Source of the DNA: Pseudonocardiaceae bacterium
GTDB lineage: Bacteria > Actinomycetota > Actinomycetes > Mycobacteriales > Pseudonocardiaceae
Direction: 5' to 3'
NCBI GenBank assembly: GCA_009379815.1
Contig: WHSY01000007.1
Coordinates: 1 to 64,000, forward strand
Length of the DNA: 64,000 nt
Part shown: positions 34,286-43,071 of the stretch, one piece after another
Layout of the letters: every line of letters starts with the position of its first letter
How positions within the stretch are numbered: the stretch's first letter is position 1
Position numbers and translations under genes: made by a program
Notes under the pieces: model-generated
Told to the model about the DNA's origin: nothing
The model's input: only the letters and a program-made list of their open reading frames with translations
Database searches by the model: none

Positions 34286-35247
34286 CCCGGCGCTGGGGGC
34301 TCACGATCCCGCTGGACGGGATCCCGCTGGCGCAGCAGCGCGACGTCGTCGCGGCGCTGCCCGACATGGGTTACACCGATGTCTGGTCGTCCGAGGCAGG
34401 CGGGGCGGACGCGTTCACCCCGCTGGCGTTGGCCAGCGTCTGGGCACCGTCGTTGCGGCTGGGCACCGCGATCGTGCCGGTGTTCACCCGCGGGCCGGCC
34501 ACCCTGGCGATGTCGGCGGCGTCGCTGGCGTCGGCGGCGCCCGGCCGGTTCGTGCTGGGCGTCGGCACGTCCTCCGAGCCCATCGTGGCGCGGTGGAACG
34601 GCATCCCGTTCGAGGCGCCCTACCAACGGGTCCGCGACACGCTGCGGTTCCTGGCCGAGGCGATGGGCGGGGGCAAGGTCACCGCGTCCTACGACACCTT
34701 CGCGGTGCAGGGTTTCACCCTCGGGCTCGTTCCGGAGGCGCCCCCGCCGGTGCTGGTCGCGGCGCTGCGGCCGGGCATGCTGCGGCTGGCGGGTCGCGAA
34801 GCCGACGGCGCCATCATCAACTGGCTGTCCGCCGACGACGTCGCCACGGTGGTTCCGTACGTGCACGCGGGCGGGCCCGGCAAGGAAGTCGTCGCGCGGA
34901 TCTTCGTACTTCCCGGCGTGGACGCCGAGACCGCGCGCGGCATCGGTCGCCGGGCGATCGCCGCCTACCTGAACGTCCCGGTGTACCGGGCGTTTCACGA
35001 GTGGCTCGGCCGCACCGAGGAGCTTGGTCCGATGTGGAAGGCGTGGGAGGCCGGTGACCGCAAGGGTGCACTGGCCGCCATCCCGGACGCGGTGGTCGAT
35101 GCGCTGGTGCTGCACGGCCCACCGGAGTACTGCCGCGAGCAGGTCGAGCGCTACGTCGATGCCGGGGTGACCACGCCGGTCCTCGCCCTGATGGGAACCG
35201 GCGGGGCGGATCCTGGGCCGCTGCTGCGGTCGCTGGCGCCCGCCTGA
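34282..35247 (+). CDS. LLM-class F420-type oxidoreductase
   Basis: 321 aa luciferase-like TIM-barrel protein. Features: GYTDVWSSEAGGADAFTPLALA near residue 30, LRLGTAIVPVFTRGPATLAMSAASLA, GRFVLGVGTSS and a C-terminal CREQVERYVDAGVTTPVLA, as in coenzyme-F420-dependent family members of actinobacteria. GTG at 34282 overlaps the thiolase stop by 4 bp, so the two are translated together. Possibly reduces or oxidises a double bond or carbonyl of the acyl chain. Confidence 0.9.
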   Translation: MTRRWGLTIPLDGIPLAQQRDVVAALPDMGYTDVWSSEAGGADAFTPLALASVWAPSLRLGTAIVPVFTRGPATLAMSAASLASAAPGRFVLGVGTSSEPIVARWNGIPFEAPYQRVRDTLRFLAEAMGGGKVTASYDTFAVQGFTLGLVPEAPPPVLVAALRPGMLRLAGREADGAIINWLSADDVATVVPYVHAGGPGKEVVARIFVLPGVDAETARGIGRRAIAAYLNVPVYRAFHEWLGRTEELGPMWKAWEAGDRKGALAAIPDAVVDALVLHGPPEYCREQVERYVDAGVTTPVLALMGTGGADPGPLLRSLAPA

Positions 35248-35270
35248 CTCGGGTCGGTTGCGCGGTGGGG

Positions 35271-35305
35271 GGCACCGTGACGGCGTCCGGTGCAGTCAGG
35301 GTGCC
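35271..35305. repeat. decayed GGGCACC-type hairpin
   Basis: GGCACC (35271-35276) and GGTGCC (35300-35305) enclose GTGACGGCGTCCGGTGCAGT-like sequence that resembles the repeats at 9534 and 24907. It is located between convergent genes (luciferase-like and TetR), a likely termination zone. Confidence 0.45.
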
Positions 35306-35363
35306 GTTGGCGGCGCGGGTGACGGTGCCCGGTTGTCGTGGAGGGCGGTGGTGTGGTGGTGGG

Positions 35364-36005
35364 TCAGCCTTGGTGGTCGACGATGCGCAGTGCGATGGTG
35401 ACGTAGCGGTCGGCGAGTTCGACGGGGCCGACGTCGCCGGTGGGGTCGTACCATTGTGCGATCGCGTTGCAGGCGGCTTGGATGGCGCGGCGGGCGTCGA
35501 TGGGGTGCTGGCAGCCGAAGATGCGCTGGGTGACGCCGTCGTCGACGATCGTGTCCCATTGTGCGGTGGCGGCGTGGCGGAGGTGGTCGAGTCGTTCGGC
35601 GTGGGGGGGTTCGAGGTTGCGGGCCTCGCGGGCGGCGATGTTGCTTTCGATGCGTCGGCGCACTCGGTAGTCGACGGTGGCGCGCACGATCGCGGTGAGC
35701 CGGTCGGTGGGGTCGGGTCCGGCGGCGCGCAGTGCGGCGTCGCAGGTCTGGAAGTAGTCGTTGATGCTGTCTTCGATCAGGGCGGCGAGCAGGTCTTGTT
35801 TGCTGGAGTGCCAGTAGTACAGCGCCGAGAGGCTGAGCCCGGCTCGTTTGGCGATGTCGCGGATGGAGGCGCCGTGGTAGCCACGCTCGGCGAAGGTCTC
35901 GCGGGCGGCCGCGGTGAGGGCCGCGCCGCCCATGCCCCGTGGGATGGTCGTCACGGGGCGCTCCGCGGAGCCCGCACCCGGCGGTCGATCGGAAGCAGCC
36001 GTCAC
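35364..36005 (-). CDS. TetR-family regulator
   Basis: 213 aa. The DNA-binding region follows a 25-residue tail: AARETFAERGYHGAS, RDIAKRAGLSLSALYYWHSSKQDLL. The C-terminal part resembles KstR2-like/TetR_C_33-type domains near VRRRIESNIAAREARNLEPPH. GTG at 36005 has no good ribosome-binding site. An inner ATG (MGGAALTAAARETF) is an alternative. The protein resembles the TetR at 53750 in the WYDPTG/WYHPEG region. Divergent from the ACAD pair at 36153, which it probably represses; CTTAACGATTGATCATTAG (36075-36093) in the gap is a possible operator. Confidence 0.9.
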   Translation of the reverse strand: MTAASDRPPGAGSAERPVTTIPRGMGGAALTAAARETFAERGYHGASIRDIAKRAGLSLSALYYWHSSKQDLLAALIEDSINDYFQTCDAALRAAGPDPTDRLTAIVRATVDYRVRRRIESNIAAREARNLEPPHAERLDHLRHAATAQWDTIVDDGVTQRIFGCQHPIDARRAIQAACNAIAQWYDPTGDVGPVELADRYVTIALRIVDHQG

Positions 36006-36074
36006 CGGCGAAGTGTACGAGAGCCGGTCAGAGTGCTCGCCGGCGCCATTGGACGCACGGCCACGGAGTGCTAT

Positions 36075-36116
36075 CTTAACGATTGATCATTAGACAGACG
36101 GTCCAGTTGACGGACG
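36075..36116. promoter_or_regulatory. divergent TetR / ACAD promoter region
   Basis: The 147-bp gap holds an AT-richer, imperfect dyad CTTAACGATTGATCATTAG (36075-36093) and, next to it, GACGGTCCAGTTGACGGACG (36097-36116). The latter is similar to the RGTC-N6-GACY motif but has a spacer one base shorter. Both are candidates for binding by the adjacent TetR. Confidence 0.4.
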
Positions 36117-36152
36117 GCCACACGGCAGACGACCTGGGCGGAGGGAGCCGGT

Positions 36153-37367
36153 ATGACGCTCGTCGGGCAATCGATCGAGGAGTTCCGCGGCACGGTGCGT
36201 GCCTGGTTGGAGGCCAACGTTCCGACCTCGACCGACGGCCTCGCTCCCGGTGAGCTGCTCGATGTGGCCAAGCGCTTCCAGGCCGGGCTCTACGATGCGG
36301 GCCTTGCCGGCATCACCTGGCCTGCCGAGTTCGGTGGCCAGGGACACACCGCCGCCGAGCAGCAGGCCCTCGATGAGCAGGCGGCCCGCTTCGACCTGCC
36401 GACGTCGCCGTTTCGGATCGGCATGGGGATGTGCGGCCCGACGCTGCTCGACCTCGGGACACCCGAGCAGAAGGCGCGTCACATCCGGCCGCTGCTGCGC
36501 GGCGAGGAGATCTGGTGCCAGCTGTTCTCCGAGCCCGGAGCCGGATCCGACGTCGCGAGCCTGCAGGCGCGGGCGTCCCGTGACGGCGACGCGTGGGTGG
36601 TCAACGGTCAGAAGGTGTGGACCTCGGGTGCGCAGTGGTCGGACTTCGGTGCGTTGCTGGCCCGCACCGACCCGGACGTGCCCAAGCACCGCGGCCTGAC
36701 GATGTTCATCGTCGACATGCACTCTCCCGGGGTCACGGTCCGGCCGCTGCGCGACATGACCGGTCGGGCCCCGTTCAACGAGGTCTACTTCGACGACGTA
36801 CGCCTCCCGGCCGATGCGGTCATCGGAGAGGTCGATGCGGGGTGGCAGGCCGCGGTCACCATGCTCGGCCACGAGCGCGTCTCGATCGGTGGCTCGGTAC
36901 GGCAGCGGACGGACCCGCTCGGGTTCGCCGGCCTGGTCGAGCTCGCCCGGGACAAGGGCTGCGCCTCCGACCCGGTCGTGCGGGGCGAGCTGGCCCAGCT
37001 CTACGCCGCCGAGCGGGCGCTGTCGTTGTTCAACACGCGGTTGCAGCAGGAGGCCGCCGCCGGCTCGCCCCCCGGAGCGCGGGGGTCGGTCGCCAAGCTC
37101 GCCGGCGCGATGGTGCTGTGGCGCGCCGTACAGACCGCGGGCCAGGTCGCCGGACCGGAAACCGTGGCATGGGAGACCGATGACGCGCGGGCCGGCGAGC
37201 TCGCGACCGCCATCAACGCGACGCCGGCCTCGAGCATCGCCGGCGGCACCAACCAGGTCCAGCGCAACATCATCGGCGAGCGCATCCTCGGGCTGCCGAA
37301 GGAGCCGGGCAGCGACCGCGACATCCCGTTCCGGGAACTGAAGGTCGGCACCCAACGCCGGTCGTGA
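36153..37367 (+). CDS. acyl-CoA dehydrogenase, FadE type (pair member 1)
   Basis: 404 aa. Starts FRGTVRAWLEANVPT and contains GITWPAEFGGQGHTAAEQQ, FAD motif LFSEPGAGSDVASLQARASRDG (about residues 125-150), GQKVWTSGAQ and C-terminal AGGTNQVQRNIIGERILGLP. The residue before GGTN, where many relatives have Tyr, is Ala, and the catalytic Glu position is not evident. RBS GGAGGGAG. Followed 35 bp later by a second, different ACAD. Such side-by-side pairs form alpha2beta2 heterotetramers in actinobacterial steroid side-chain catabolism (ChsE type). Confidence 0.93.
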   Translation: MTLVGQSIEEFRGTVRAWLEANVPTSTDGLAPGELLDVAKRFQAGLYDAGLAGITWPAEFGGQGHTAAEQQALDEQAARFDLPTSPFRIGMGMCGPTLLDLGTPEQKARHIRPLLRGEEIWCQLFSEPGAGSDVASLQARASRDGDAWVVNGQKVWTSGAQWSDFGALLARTDPDVPKHRGLTMFIVDMHSPGVTVRPLRDMTGRAPFNEVYFDDVRLPADAVIGEVDAGWQAAVTMLGHERVSIGGSVRQRTDPLGFAGLVELARDKGCASDPVVRGELAQLYAAERALSLFNTRLQQEAAAGSPPGARGSVAKLAGAMVLWRAVQTAGQVAGPETVAWETDDARAGELATAINATPASSIAGGTNQVQRNIIGERILGLPKEPGSDRDIPFRELKVGTQRRS

Positions 37368-37402
37368 ACCCGGGGCCGCGACGACCTCTACAGGAGCATC
37401 TC

Positions 37403-38521
37403 ATGCAACTGGTGCTGGACCAGCAGCAGCAGGAGCTGCGAACCGCCGTTCGCAAGTTCCTGGCCGACCACTCCCCGCCGGAGCGCGTCCGGGCGGTGAT
37501 GGACGGCAGTGACGTCACCGACGGCTACGACCGCGAGCTGTGGCGGCGGCTGGCGACCGAGCTGGGGCTGGTGGGGCTGGTGGTGCCCGAGCAGCACGGC
37601 GGCTCGGGAGCCGGCCACGTCGAACGCTGCGTGGTGGCAGAGGAGCTGGGACGGGTGCTGACGCCGGTGCCGTTCCTCGCCTCCGCCGTGCTCGCGGTCG
37701 ACACCCTGCTCGCCCTCGACGACGTGGCGGCGCAGGCGGAACTGCTGCCGCAGCTGGCTTCGGGTGACCTCGTCGGTGCGGTGGCCGTCGCCGAGCCCGG
37801 CGGGTCCTGGTACACCGCCGCGACCGGCACGACGGCATCGATGCGGGACGGCACGTGGGTGCTCGACGGGTGCAAGACGCACGTGGTGTCCGGTGACGTC
37901 GCCGAGTTCGTCCTGGTGCATGCGCGTACCCCGGAGGGCACCGGTTGGTTCCTGGCCTCCGGCGACGCGCCGGGCCTGCGCCGTACCCCGCTGCGCACCC
38001 TGGACCCCACCCGACAGCTGTCCCGGCTCGACTTCGCCGCCACCCCGGTCCGGCCACTGGCGGGCGACGCCGCCGCCGTGCTCGCCGCGGTGACCGATCG
38101 CGCCGTGGTCGCGCTCGCCGCGGAGCAGGTCGGCGGCATGGAGCGGGTGCTGGAGATGACCACGGAGTACGCCAAGGTGCGGGTGCAGTTCGGTCGCACC
38201 ATCGGCTCCTACCAGGCGGTCAAGCACGGCTGCGCCGACATGTACAGCGCGGTGGAGCAGGCCTGCTCCGCGCTGCGTTACGCCGCATGGACGGCAGATC
38301 ACGACACCGCGCAACTGCCGCTCGCGGCCGCGTTGGCGCAGGTGGTCGTCTCGCCGGCCTACTTCCAGGCGACGGCGGATACCGTCGTGCTGCACGGCGG
38401 GATCGGGTACACGTGGGAGCACGATGCGCACCTGTACTACAAGCGGGCCAAGACGTCGGAGCTGCTGTTCGGCAGCGGCGAGCAGCAGCGGCAGCGGCTG
38501 GCCGACCGGCTCGGCATCTGA
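37403..38521 (+). CDS. acyl-CoA dehydrogenase (pair member 2)
   Basis: 372 aa. ATG at 37403 is set by CAGGAG 6 nt upstream; the open frame reaches back to overlap the previous gene. Parts: LRTAVRKFLADHSPPERVRAVMDG, LGLVGLVVPEQHGGSGAGHVE, and C-terminal HGGIGYTWEHDAHLYYKRAKT. The middle domain is degenerate: the FAD loop reads AVAEPGGSWYTAATG in place of the usual TEPxAGSD. This is the pattern of the second subunit in heteromeric ACADs. It is expected to work together with the product at 36153. Confidence 0.92.
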   Translation: MQLVLDQQQQELRTAVRKFLADHSPPERVRAVMDGSDVTDGYDRELWRRLATELGLVGLVVPEQHGGSGAGHVERCVVAEELGRVLTPVPFLASAVLAVDTLLALDDVAAQAELLPQLASGDLVGAVAVAEPGGSWYTAATGTTASMRDGTWVLDGCKTHVVSGDVAEFVLVHARTPEGTGWFLASGDAPGLRRTPLRTLDPTRQLSRLDFAATPVRPLAGDAAAVLAAVTDRAVVALAAEQVGGMERVLEMTTEYAKVRVQFGRTIGSYQAVKHGCADMYSAVEQACSALRYAAWTADHDTAQLPLAAALAQVVVSPAYFQATADTVVLHGGIGYTWEHDAHLYYKRAKTSELLFGSGEQQRQRLADRLGI

Positions 38522-38568
38522 GGTCCGAGCCCGAGCAGCCTGCGTGGACACGTGACAAGGAGACCTGA

Positions 38569-39363
38569 GTGACTGCTGTGGATGAGCGGGTGGTGTTGCT
38601 GTCCCGCGAGGACGCCGTGTCGACGGTGACGTTGAACCGCCCGCACCGCAAGAATGCCATCGACGGGCAGACGTGGGCGGCGCTGCACGAGGCACTGCGG
38701 GCCGCGGAGGGCGACGACGAGACGCGGGCCGTGGTGATCACCGGTGCGGGTGGCGCGTTCTGTGCCGGTGCCGATCTGGGCGGCGACCGAGGCGACGCGC
38801 ACCCGCTGCGCCGGATGCACGGGGTCAACGAGGTCGCGCTGACGCTGTACGAGATGTCGAAGCCGACCGTCGCGAAGGTCGGCGGGGTGGCCGTCGGTGC
38901 CGGCTGGAACCTCGCGCTCGGCTGCGATCTGGTGGTCGCCTCCACCGAGGCCCGCTTCTCGCAGATCTTCGCCCGCCGCGGCCTGTCGCTCGACTTCGGC
39001 GGCTCCTGGCTGCTGCCTCGCATGGTCGGGTTGCAGCAGGCCAAGCGGCTCGCGCTGCTCGCCGACTTCGTCGGCGCCGAAGAGGCACGCGAGCTCGGGC
39101 TGGTCACCTGGGTCACCGCGCCCGACGAGCTCGACGCCTTCGTCGACGACGTGGCGCAGCGGCTGGCGGCGGGCCCGCCGGTCGCGCTGGCGCAGAGCAA
39201 GGCGCTGCTCGACCAGGGCGTGGACCAGACCTTCCGGGAGGCGCTGGAGAACGAGGCTCGCGCGCAGACGATCAACTTCGCCACCGAGGACGCACCGGCC
39301 GCGTTCCAGGCGTTCCTGGACCGCGTCGAGCCGACGTTCACCGGCCGGTGGGCGGTGCGATGA
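38569..39363 (+). CDS. crotonase / enoyl-CoA hydratase family protein
   Basis: 264 aa, GTG start behind AAGGAGAC. Landmarks: VTLNRPHRKNAID, GAGGAFCAGADLGGDRGD, GVAVGAGWNLALGCDL, FARRGLSLDFGG. Both hydratase Glu positions are replaced (Asn and Phe/Ala), as in several paralogues here. Overlaps the next crotonase gene by 4 bp (ATGA) and follows the ACAD pair by 47 bp, so it handles the product of that dehydrogenase or a later intermediate. Confidence 0.9.
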   Translation: MTAVDERVVLLSREDAVSTVTLNRPHRKNAIDGQTWAALHEALRAAEGDDETRAVVITGAGGAFCAGADLGGDRGDAHPLRRMHGVNEVALTLYEMSKPTVAKVGGVAVGAGWNLALGCDLVVASTEARFSQIFARRGLSLDFGGSWLLPRMVGLQQAKRLALLADFVGAEEARELGLVTWVTAPDELDAFVDDVAQRLAAGPPVALAQSKALLDQGVDQTFREALENEARAQTINFATEDAPAAFQAFLDRVEPTFTGRWAVR

Positions 39364-40268
39364 CTTCCATGACCGGCGCGACGTACACCCAGATCCGCTA
39401 CGAGGTCGCCGACGGCATCGCGACGATCACGCTCGACCGGCCGGACAAACTGAACGCCTTCACCTCGACGATGGCCGACGAGCTGATCAACGCCTGCGAC
39501 GAGGCCGACGCCGACGACGAGGTCCGGGTCGTGATCGTCACCGGGGCCGGGAGGGGATTCTGCGCCGGCGCGGACCTCAGCCGTGGTGCCGACACTTTCG
39601 ATGCCGGCGCGGCCGACGAGGCGCGCCGGGCGCTGCGGGACCGGGGCGGCGAGATCGACGGGGTGCCGCGCGACGGCGGCGGGATGGTCTCGCTGCGGAT
39701 CGCGGCGCTGCGCAAACCGGTGATCGCGGCGATCAACGGGCCCGCCGTCGGGATCGGTGTGACGATGACGCTGCCGATGGACATCCGGCTGGCCGCCGAG
39801 TCCGCACGGTTCGGCTTCGTGTTCGCCCGCCGTGGCATCGTTCCCGAAGCCGCCTCGACCTGGTTCCTGCCGCGGGTGGTGGGCATCTCCCGGGCGATGG
39901 AATGGGTGGCCACCGGCCGGGTCTTCGACGCCACCGAGGCGCGCGAAGGCGGTCTGGTCTCGCGGGTGGTCGCCGACGACGAGCTGCTCGCCACGGCCAC
40001 CGCGATGGCGCGCGAGATCGCCGACAACACGTCCGGCATCTCGGTGGCGGTGTCGCGCCAGCTGCTGTGGAGCATGCTCGGGTCGCCCAGCCCCTGGGAG
40101 GCTCACCGGCTGGACTCCAAGGCGCTCGCCGAGCTCGGCAGGGGTGCCGATGCGGCCGAAGGGGTCACGGCATTCCTCGAAAAGCGCCCACCCCGGTTCC
40201 CGATGCAGGTCAGCAGCGATTACCCGGACTCCATGCCGTCCTGGCCATCCCGGCCCGACGGCATCTGA
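39360..40268 (+). CDS. crotonase / enoyl-CoA isomerase-like protein
   Basis: 302 aa, ATG overlapping the preceding stop. Landmarks: ITLDRPDKLNAFTSTM, GAGRGFCAGADLSRG, NGPAVGIGVTMTLPMD and FARRGIVPEAASTWFLP. The Glu in VPEAAS is at the position used by delta3-delta2-enoyl-CoA isomerases, and the first Glu is absent, so isomerisation of a double bond is more probable than hydration. Last gene of the ACAD-pair operon; a strong terminator follows about 125 bp downstream. Confidence 0.9.
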   Translation: MTSMTGATYTQIRYEVADGIATITLDRPDKLNAFTSTMADELINACDEADADDEVRVVIVTGAGRGFCAGADLSRGADTFDAGAADEARRALRDRGGEIDGVPRDGGGMVSLRIAALRKPVIAAINGPAVGIGVTMTLPMDIRLAAESARFGFVFARRGIVPEAASTWFLPRVVGISRAMEWVATGRVFDATEAREGGLVSRVVADDELLATATAMAREIADNTSGISVAVSRQLLWSMLGSPSPWEAHRLDSKALAELGRGADAAEGVTAFLEKRPPRFPMQVSSDYPDSMPSWPSRPDGI

Positions 40269-40393
40269 CGCGTTCCGCTCATTCCCCACGCCTGCGGTGC
40301 GGGCGGGTACGCCGCTGCTCGGCGAATGCGCGGGATGGGCCTTCATATCCCCTCGTGAGTTCCGTTGTCGATTCACAACGGCGTCCCGGCCGA

Positions 40394-40438
40394 GCCCGAA
40401 CCCCCGGGTGAGCCAGAACGGGGGTTCGGGCCTTTTTT
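40394..40438 (+). terminator. intrinsic terminator
   Basis: GCCCGAACCCCCG (40394-40406) and CGGGGGTTCGGGC (40419-40431) form a perfect 13-bp stem with a 12-nt loop, then CTTTTTT. It ends the ACAD-pair operon. The 336-bp gap 40269-40604 otherwise holds the promoter of the SDR at 40605, with no clear motif. Confidence 0.9.
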
Positions 40439-40604
40439 CGCTAGGTGTCGTCCGGCGTGCGGACACGCGTGGCGGCGGCGTGTGACGGTGCACACTTCGT
40501 CGCCGTCGAGCCTGGACACACGGCCATTGTCGCTGGTCGGCGCCACCCACCAGAGTGGCTGTCAGTGGCGGGTCGGGCGGTCCCGGCGGCGAGGAGAGAT
40601 GGCT

Positions 40605-41402
40605 ATGGGCGCAGCGTTGCAGGACAAGGTCGCGGTTGTCACGGGCGGCGCGAGCGGTATCGGACAGGCCACTGCGGTGCGATTCGCACAGGAGGGTGCC
40701 GATATCGTGGTGGCCGACCTGCAGCCCGGGGAGGAGACCGTCGGACTGGTCAAAGACGCCGGTCGCCGTGCCATTTCCGTTCCCGCCGACACCACGCAGG
40801 AATCCGACTGCGACGCGATGGTCGCGGCCGGTGTTTCCGAGTTCGGGCACGTCGACATCGGAATCGCCGCAGCCGGCATCGCGACCAGGGGAGGTCGCAG
40901 CAACGTGCAGACCACGCAGGTGCAGCCCGATGCCAATCACGTCGTCAACCTCGACACCGAGGTGTTCCAGCGCGTCATCGACGTCAACGTGCTCGGCGTC
41001 ATGATGACCGACCGGGCACTGGCACGGCAGATGCTCGCCCAGGGCACCGGCGGGTCGATCGTCAACATCGCGTCCTCGGCCGCGAAGATCCCGCTGGCCG
41101 GCGCCTCCCCCTACTGCGTGTCGAAGGCCGGCGTGTGGATGCTCACGAAGGTGATGGGCCTGGAACTGGCCGCTCGCGGGGTCCGGGTCAACGCGGTGGG
41201 GCCCGGCTACACCGCCACGCCGATGGTCGACGGCATCGAGGACAACAAGCCGGCATACGACTTCGCGATGAGCATCACCCCGATGCACCGGCTGGGGACC
41301 CCGGCTGAGATCGCGGCGGCCTGCCTGTTCCTCGCCGGTGAGGAGTCGTCGTTCTTCACCGGTCAGATGCTGCACCCCGCCGGTGGCCAGTTCACGGACT
41401 GA
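40605..41402 (+). CDS. SDR-family oxidoreductase
   Basis: 265 aa. Motifs: VTGGASGIG near residue 11, AAAGIATRGG in place of the NNAG motif, NIASSAAK, YCVSKAG and VNAVGPGYTATPM. ATG at 40605 is favoured by spacing from GAGGAG (40591-40596); ATG at 40599 is an alternative. First gene after the terminator, 52 bp before the ABC binding protein, so it is probably co-transcribed with the importer and oxidises the imported substrate or its first product. Confidence 0.92.
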   Translation: MGAALQDKVAVVTGGASGIGQATAVRFAQEGADIVVADLQPGEETVGLVKDAGRRAISVPADTTQESDCDAMVAAGVSEFGHVDIGIAAAGIATRGGRSNVQTTQVQPDANHVVNLDTEVFQRVIDVNVLGVMMTDRALARQMLAQGTGGSIVNIASSAAKIPLAGASPYCVSKAGVWMLTKVMGLELAARGVRVNAVGPGYTATPMVDGIEDNKPAYDFAMSITPMHRLGTPAEIAAACLFLAGEESSFFTGQMLHPAGGQFTD

Positions 41403-41454
41403 CCCGTCACCCGCACGGCGAGTCCCACCGAACGACTCTCCCACGGAGGCTGCG

Positions 41455-43065
41455 ATGAGCGTTGCGATGACGTCGGCGAGGGCGTTGGCCGGAGGCGGGG
41501 GCCGGCGCGCGCACACCCGGGCCGGGGGCCGCTGGCTGCTGGCCGTGCTGGCCGTGCTGGCGATGGCAGCGTCGGCCTGCTCGTCGGGTGCGCAGGGTGG
41601 CGCCGCGAGCGGGACCGGTGAACCCGACCCGAACGCGACGTTCCGGTACGTGTTCGTGCAGGACCCGTCGTCCTTCGACCCGCACACGTCGGCGAACCCG
41701 TGGGACATGGTCTTCCTGCGCCTGGTCTACGACCAGCTCATCCAGCAGGGGCCGAACGGTGAGCTGCGGCCCATGCTGGCCACGTCCTGGGAGTTCAGTC
41801 CGGACGGCTCGGCAGTGACGATGTCGCTGCGCGATGACGTCACCTTCCAGGACGGGACACCGTTCAACGCCGCGGCGGTCAAGGCGAACCTGGTGCGGGC
41901 GCGCGACATGGCGGAGTCGACGCTGTCCGGCAGCCTGCAGGTCATCGAGTCAATCGAGGTCGTCGACGAGTACAAGGCCCGGATCAACCTGAACGGTCCC
42001 GGCGGTAACCTGCCGGCGCTGTTCACCGGGCGCTACGGCACGATGATCAGCCCGGCGGCGATGGACAACCCGGATCTGGATCAGCAGCCGGTGGGATCGG
42101 GGATGTTCGGGCTGGTCGAGTTCGTGCCCGGCCAGGTCACCCGCTACGTGGCCAATGAGAACTACTGGGATCCGAGCGCGGTCAAGGTCGACAAGTTCGA
42201 GATCTACGTCCAGAAGTCCTCGCCGACGAGGCTGAACATGCTGCGCACCGGGCAGGCCGACATGACCTACCTGCTGCCGGCCGACACCCAGCAGGCCAAG
42301 GCGTCGGGCCTGCACGTCGCCCCGTCGAAGAGCCTGTCGATCATGTCGTTCTACATGAACACCGGCCGGCCGCCCTTCGACGACTACCGGGTGCGCCAGG
42401 CCGTGGAGCACGCCATCGACAAGAAGGCGCTGGTGCAGGGCATCTTCTTCGGCGCCGGCAAGGCGGTCGCCCAGTTCCTGCCCCCGTCGCACTGGGCCTA
42501 CCACCCCGGCATCACGCCGCAGAACCCGAAGTACGCCTACAACCCGCAGCGCGCCCGCCAGCTGCTGGCCGAGGTGGGCTATCCCAACGGCTTCGAGTTC
42601 GAGTTCCTCGTCCCCGCCCTGGACGACCACCGGGCCGTCGCCCAGGCCATCGTCCCGATGCTCGCCGAGGTCGGGATCACGGCGCACACCAGGGTCATCG
42701 AGTCGGCCTCCACGGCCGTGACGTTCTACGGCCGCGAGGAGGGCGACGCCTTCCCGGGAATGGGCGCGCCGTTCGCCGACCCCACCATCCAGTACGAGGA
42801 CAACCTGCCCGGCCAGTACGGCAACCCGTGGAACACCACCTCCCCCGAGTTCATCGCCGCGTACCAGAGCGCGCTCGAGGGCGCGACGCGCCAGCAGCGG
42901 CTGCCCGCGCTGCACACGATGATCGCGGAGGAGAAGGAGCTGCGGCGGGTGATCCCGATGTTCGCGGCCACGCCGCCGAGTGCGTGGACCGACGAGGTGA
43001 TCTTCCCCGAGGGGTACGAGCCCGCCTACGCGCCCACCTTCCGGGGCGTCGGCAAGACGAAGTAG
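41455..43065 (+). CDS. ABC transporter substrate-binding lipoprotein, family 5 (Dpp/Opp type)
   Basis: 536 aa. Signal peptide with RR-containing n-region, hydrophobic LLAVLAVLAMA and lipobox ASAC; lipid-modified Cys42. The mature part has FVQDPSSFDPHTSANPWD, LRDDVTFQDGTPFNAAAVK, FYMNTGRPPFDDYRVRQAV and a C-terminal family-5 fold. Anchored outside the membrane, it captures a peptide-like, sugar or other small ligand and delivers it to the permeases that follow. ATG at 41455 follows GGAGG. The surrounding catabolic genes suggest a non-peptide ligand, but this is open. Confidence 0.93.
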   Translation: MSVAMTSARALAGGGGRRAHTRAGGRWLLAVLAVLAMAASACSSGAQGGAASGTGEPDPNATFRYVFVQDPSSFDPHTSANPWDMVFLRLVYDQLIQQGPNGELRPMLATSWEFSPDGSAVTMSLRDDVTFQDGTPFNAAAVKANLVRARDMAESTLSGSLQVIESIEVVDEYKARINLNGPGGNLPALFTGRYGTMISPAAMDNPDLDQQPVGSGMFGLVEFVPGQVTRYVANENYWDPSAVKVDKFEIYVQKSSPTRLNMLRTGQADMTYLLPADTQQAKASGLHVAPSKSLSIMSFYMNTGRPPFDDYRVRQAVEHAIDKKALVQGIFFGAGKAVAQFLPPSHWAYHPGITPQNPKYAYNPQRARQLLAEVGYPNGFEFEFLVPALDDHRAVAQAIVPMLAEVGITAHTRVIESASTAVTFYGREEGDAFPGMGAPFADPTIQYEDNLPGQYGNPWNTTSPEFIAAYQSALEGATRQQRLPALHTMIAEEKELRRVIPMFAATPPSAWTDEVIFPEGYEPAYAPTFRGVGKTK

Positions 43066-43071
43066 GGCATC

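Noticed and set aside
36097-36116. Sixth copy of the RGTC-N6-GACY dyad
   Set aside because: The half-sites GGTC and GAC are present but the spacer is 5 and not 6 bases, and the right arm does not match; kept only as part of the local TetR/ACAD promoter.
38220-41708. Very long minus-strand open frame (over 1100 codons) opposite ACAD, crotonase and SDR genes
   Set aside because: It is the complement of well-motifed genes, has no family features and arises from the strong GC bias of third positions. The same applies to the antisense frames at 52670-55144, 15931-18315, 18189-20987 and 59995-61647.
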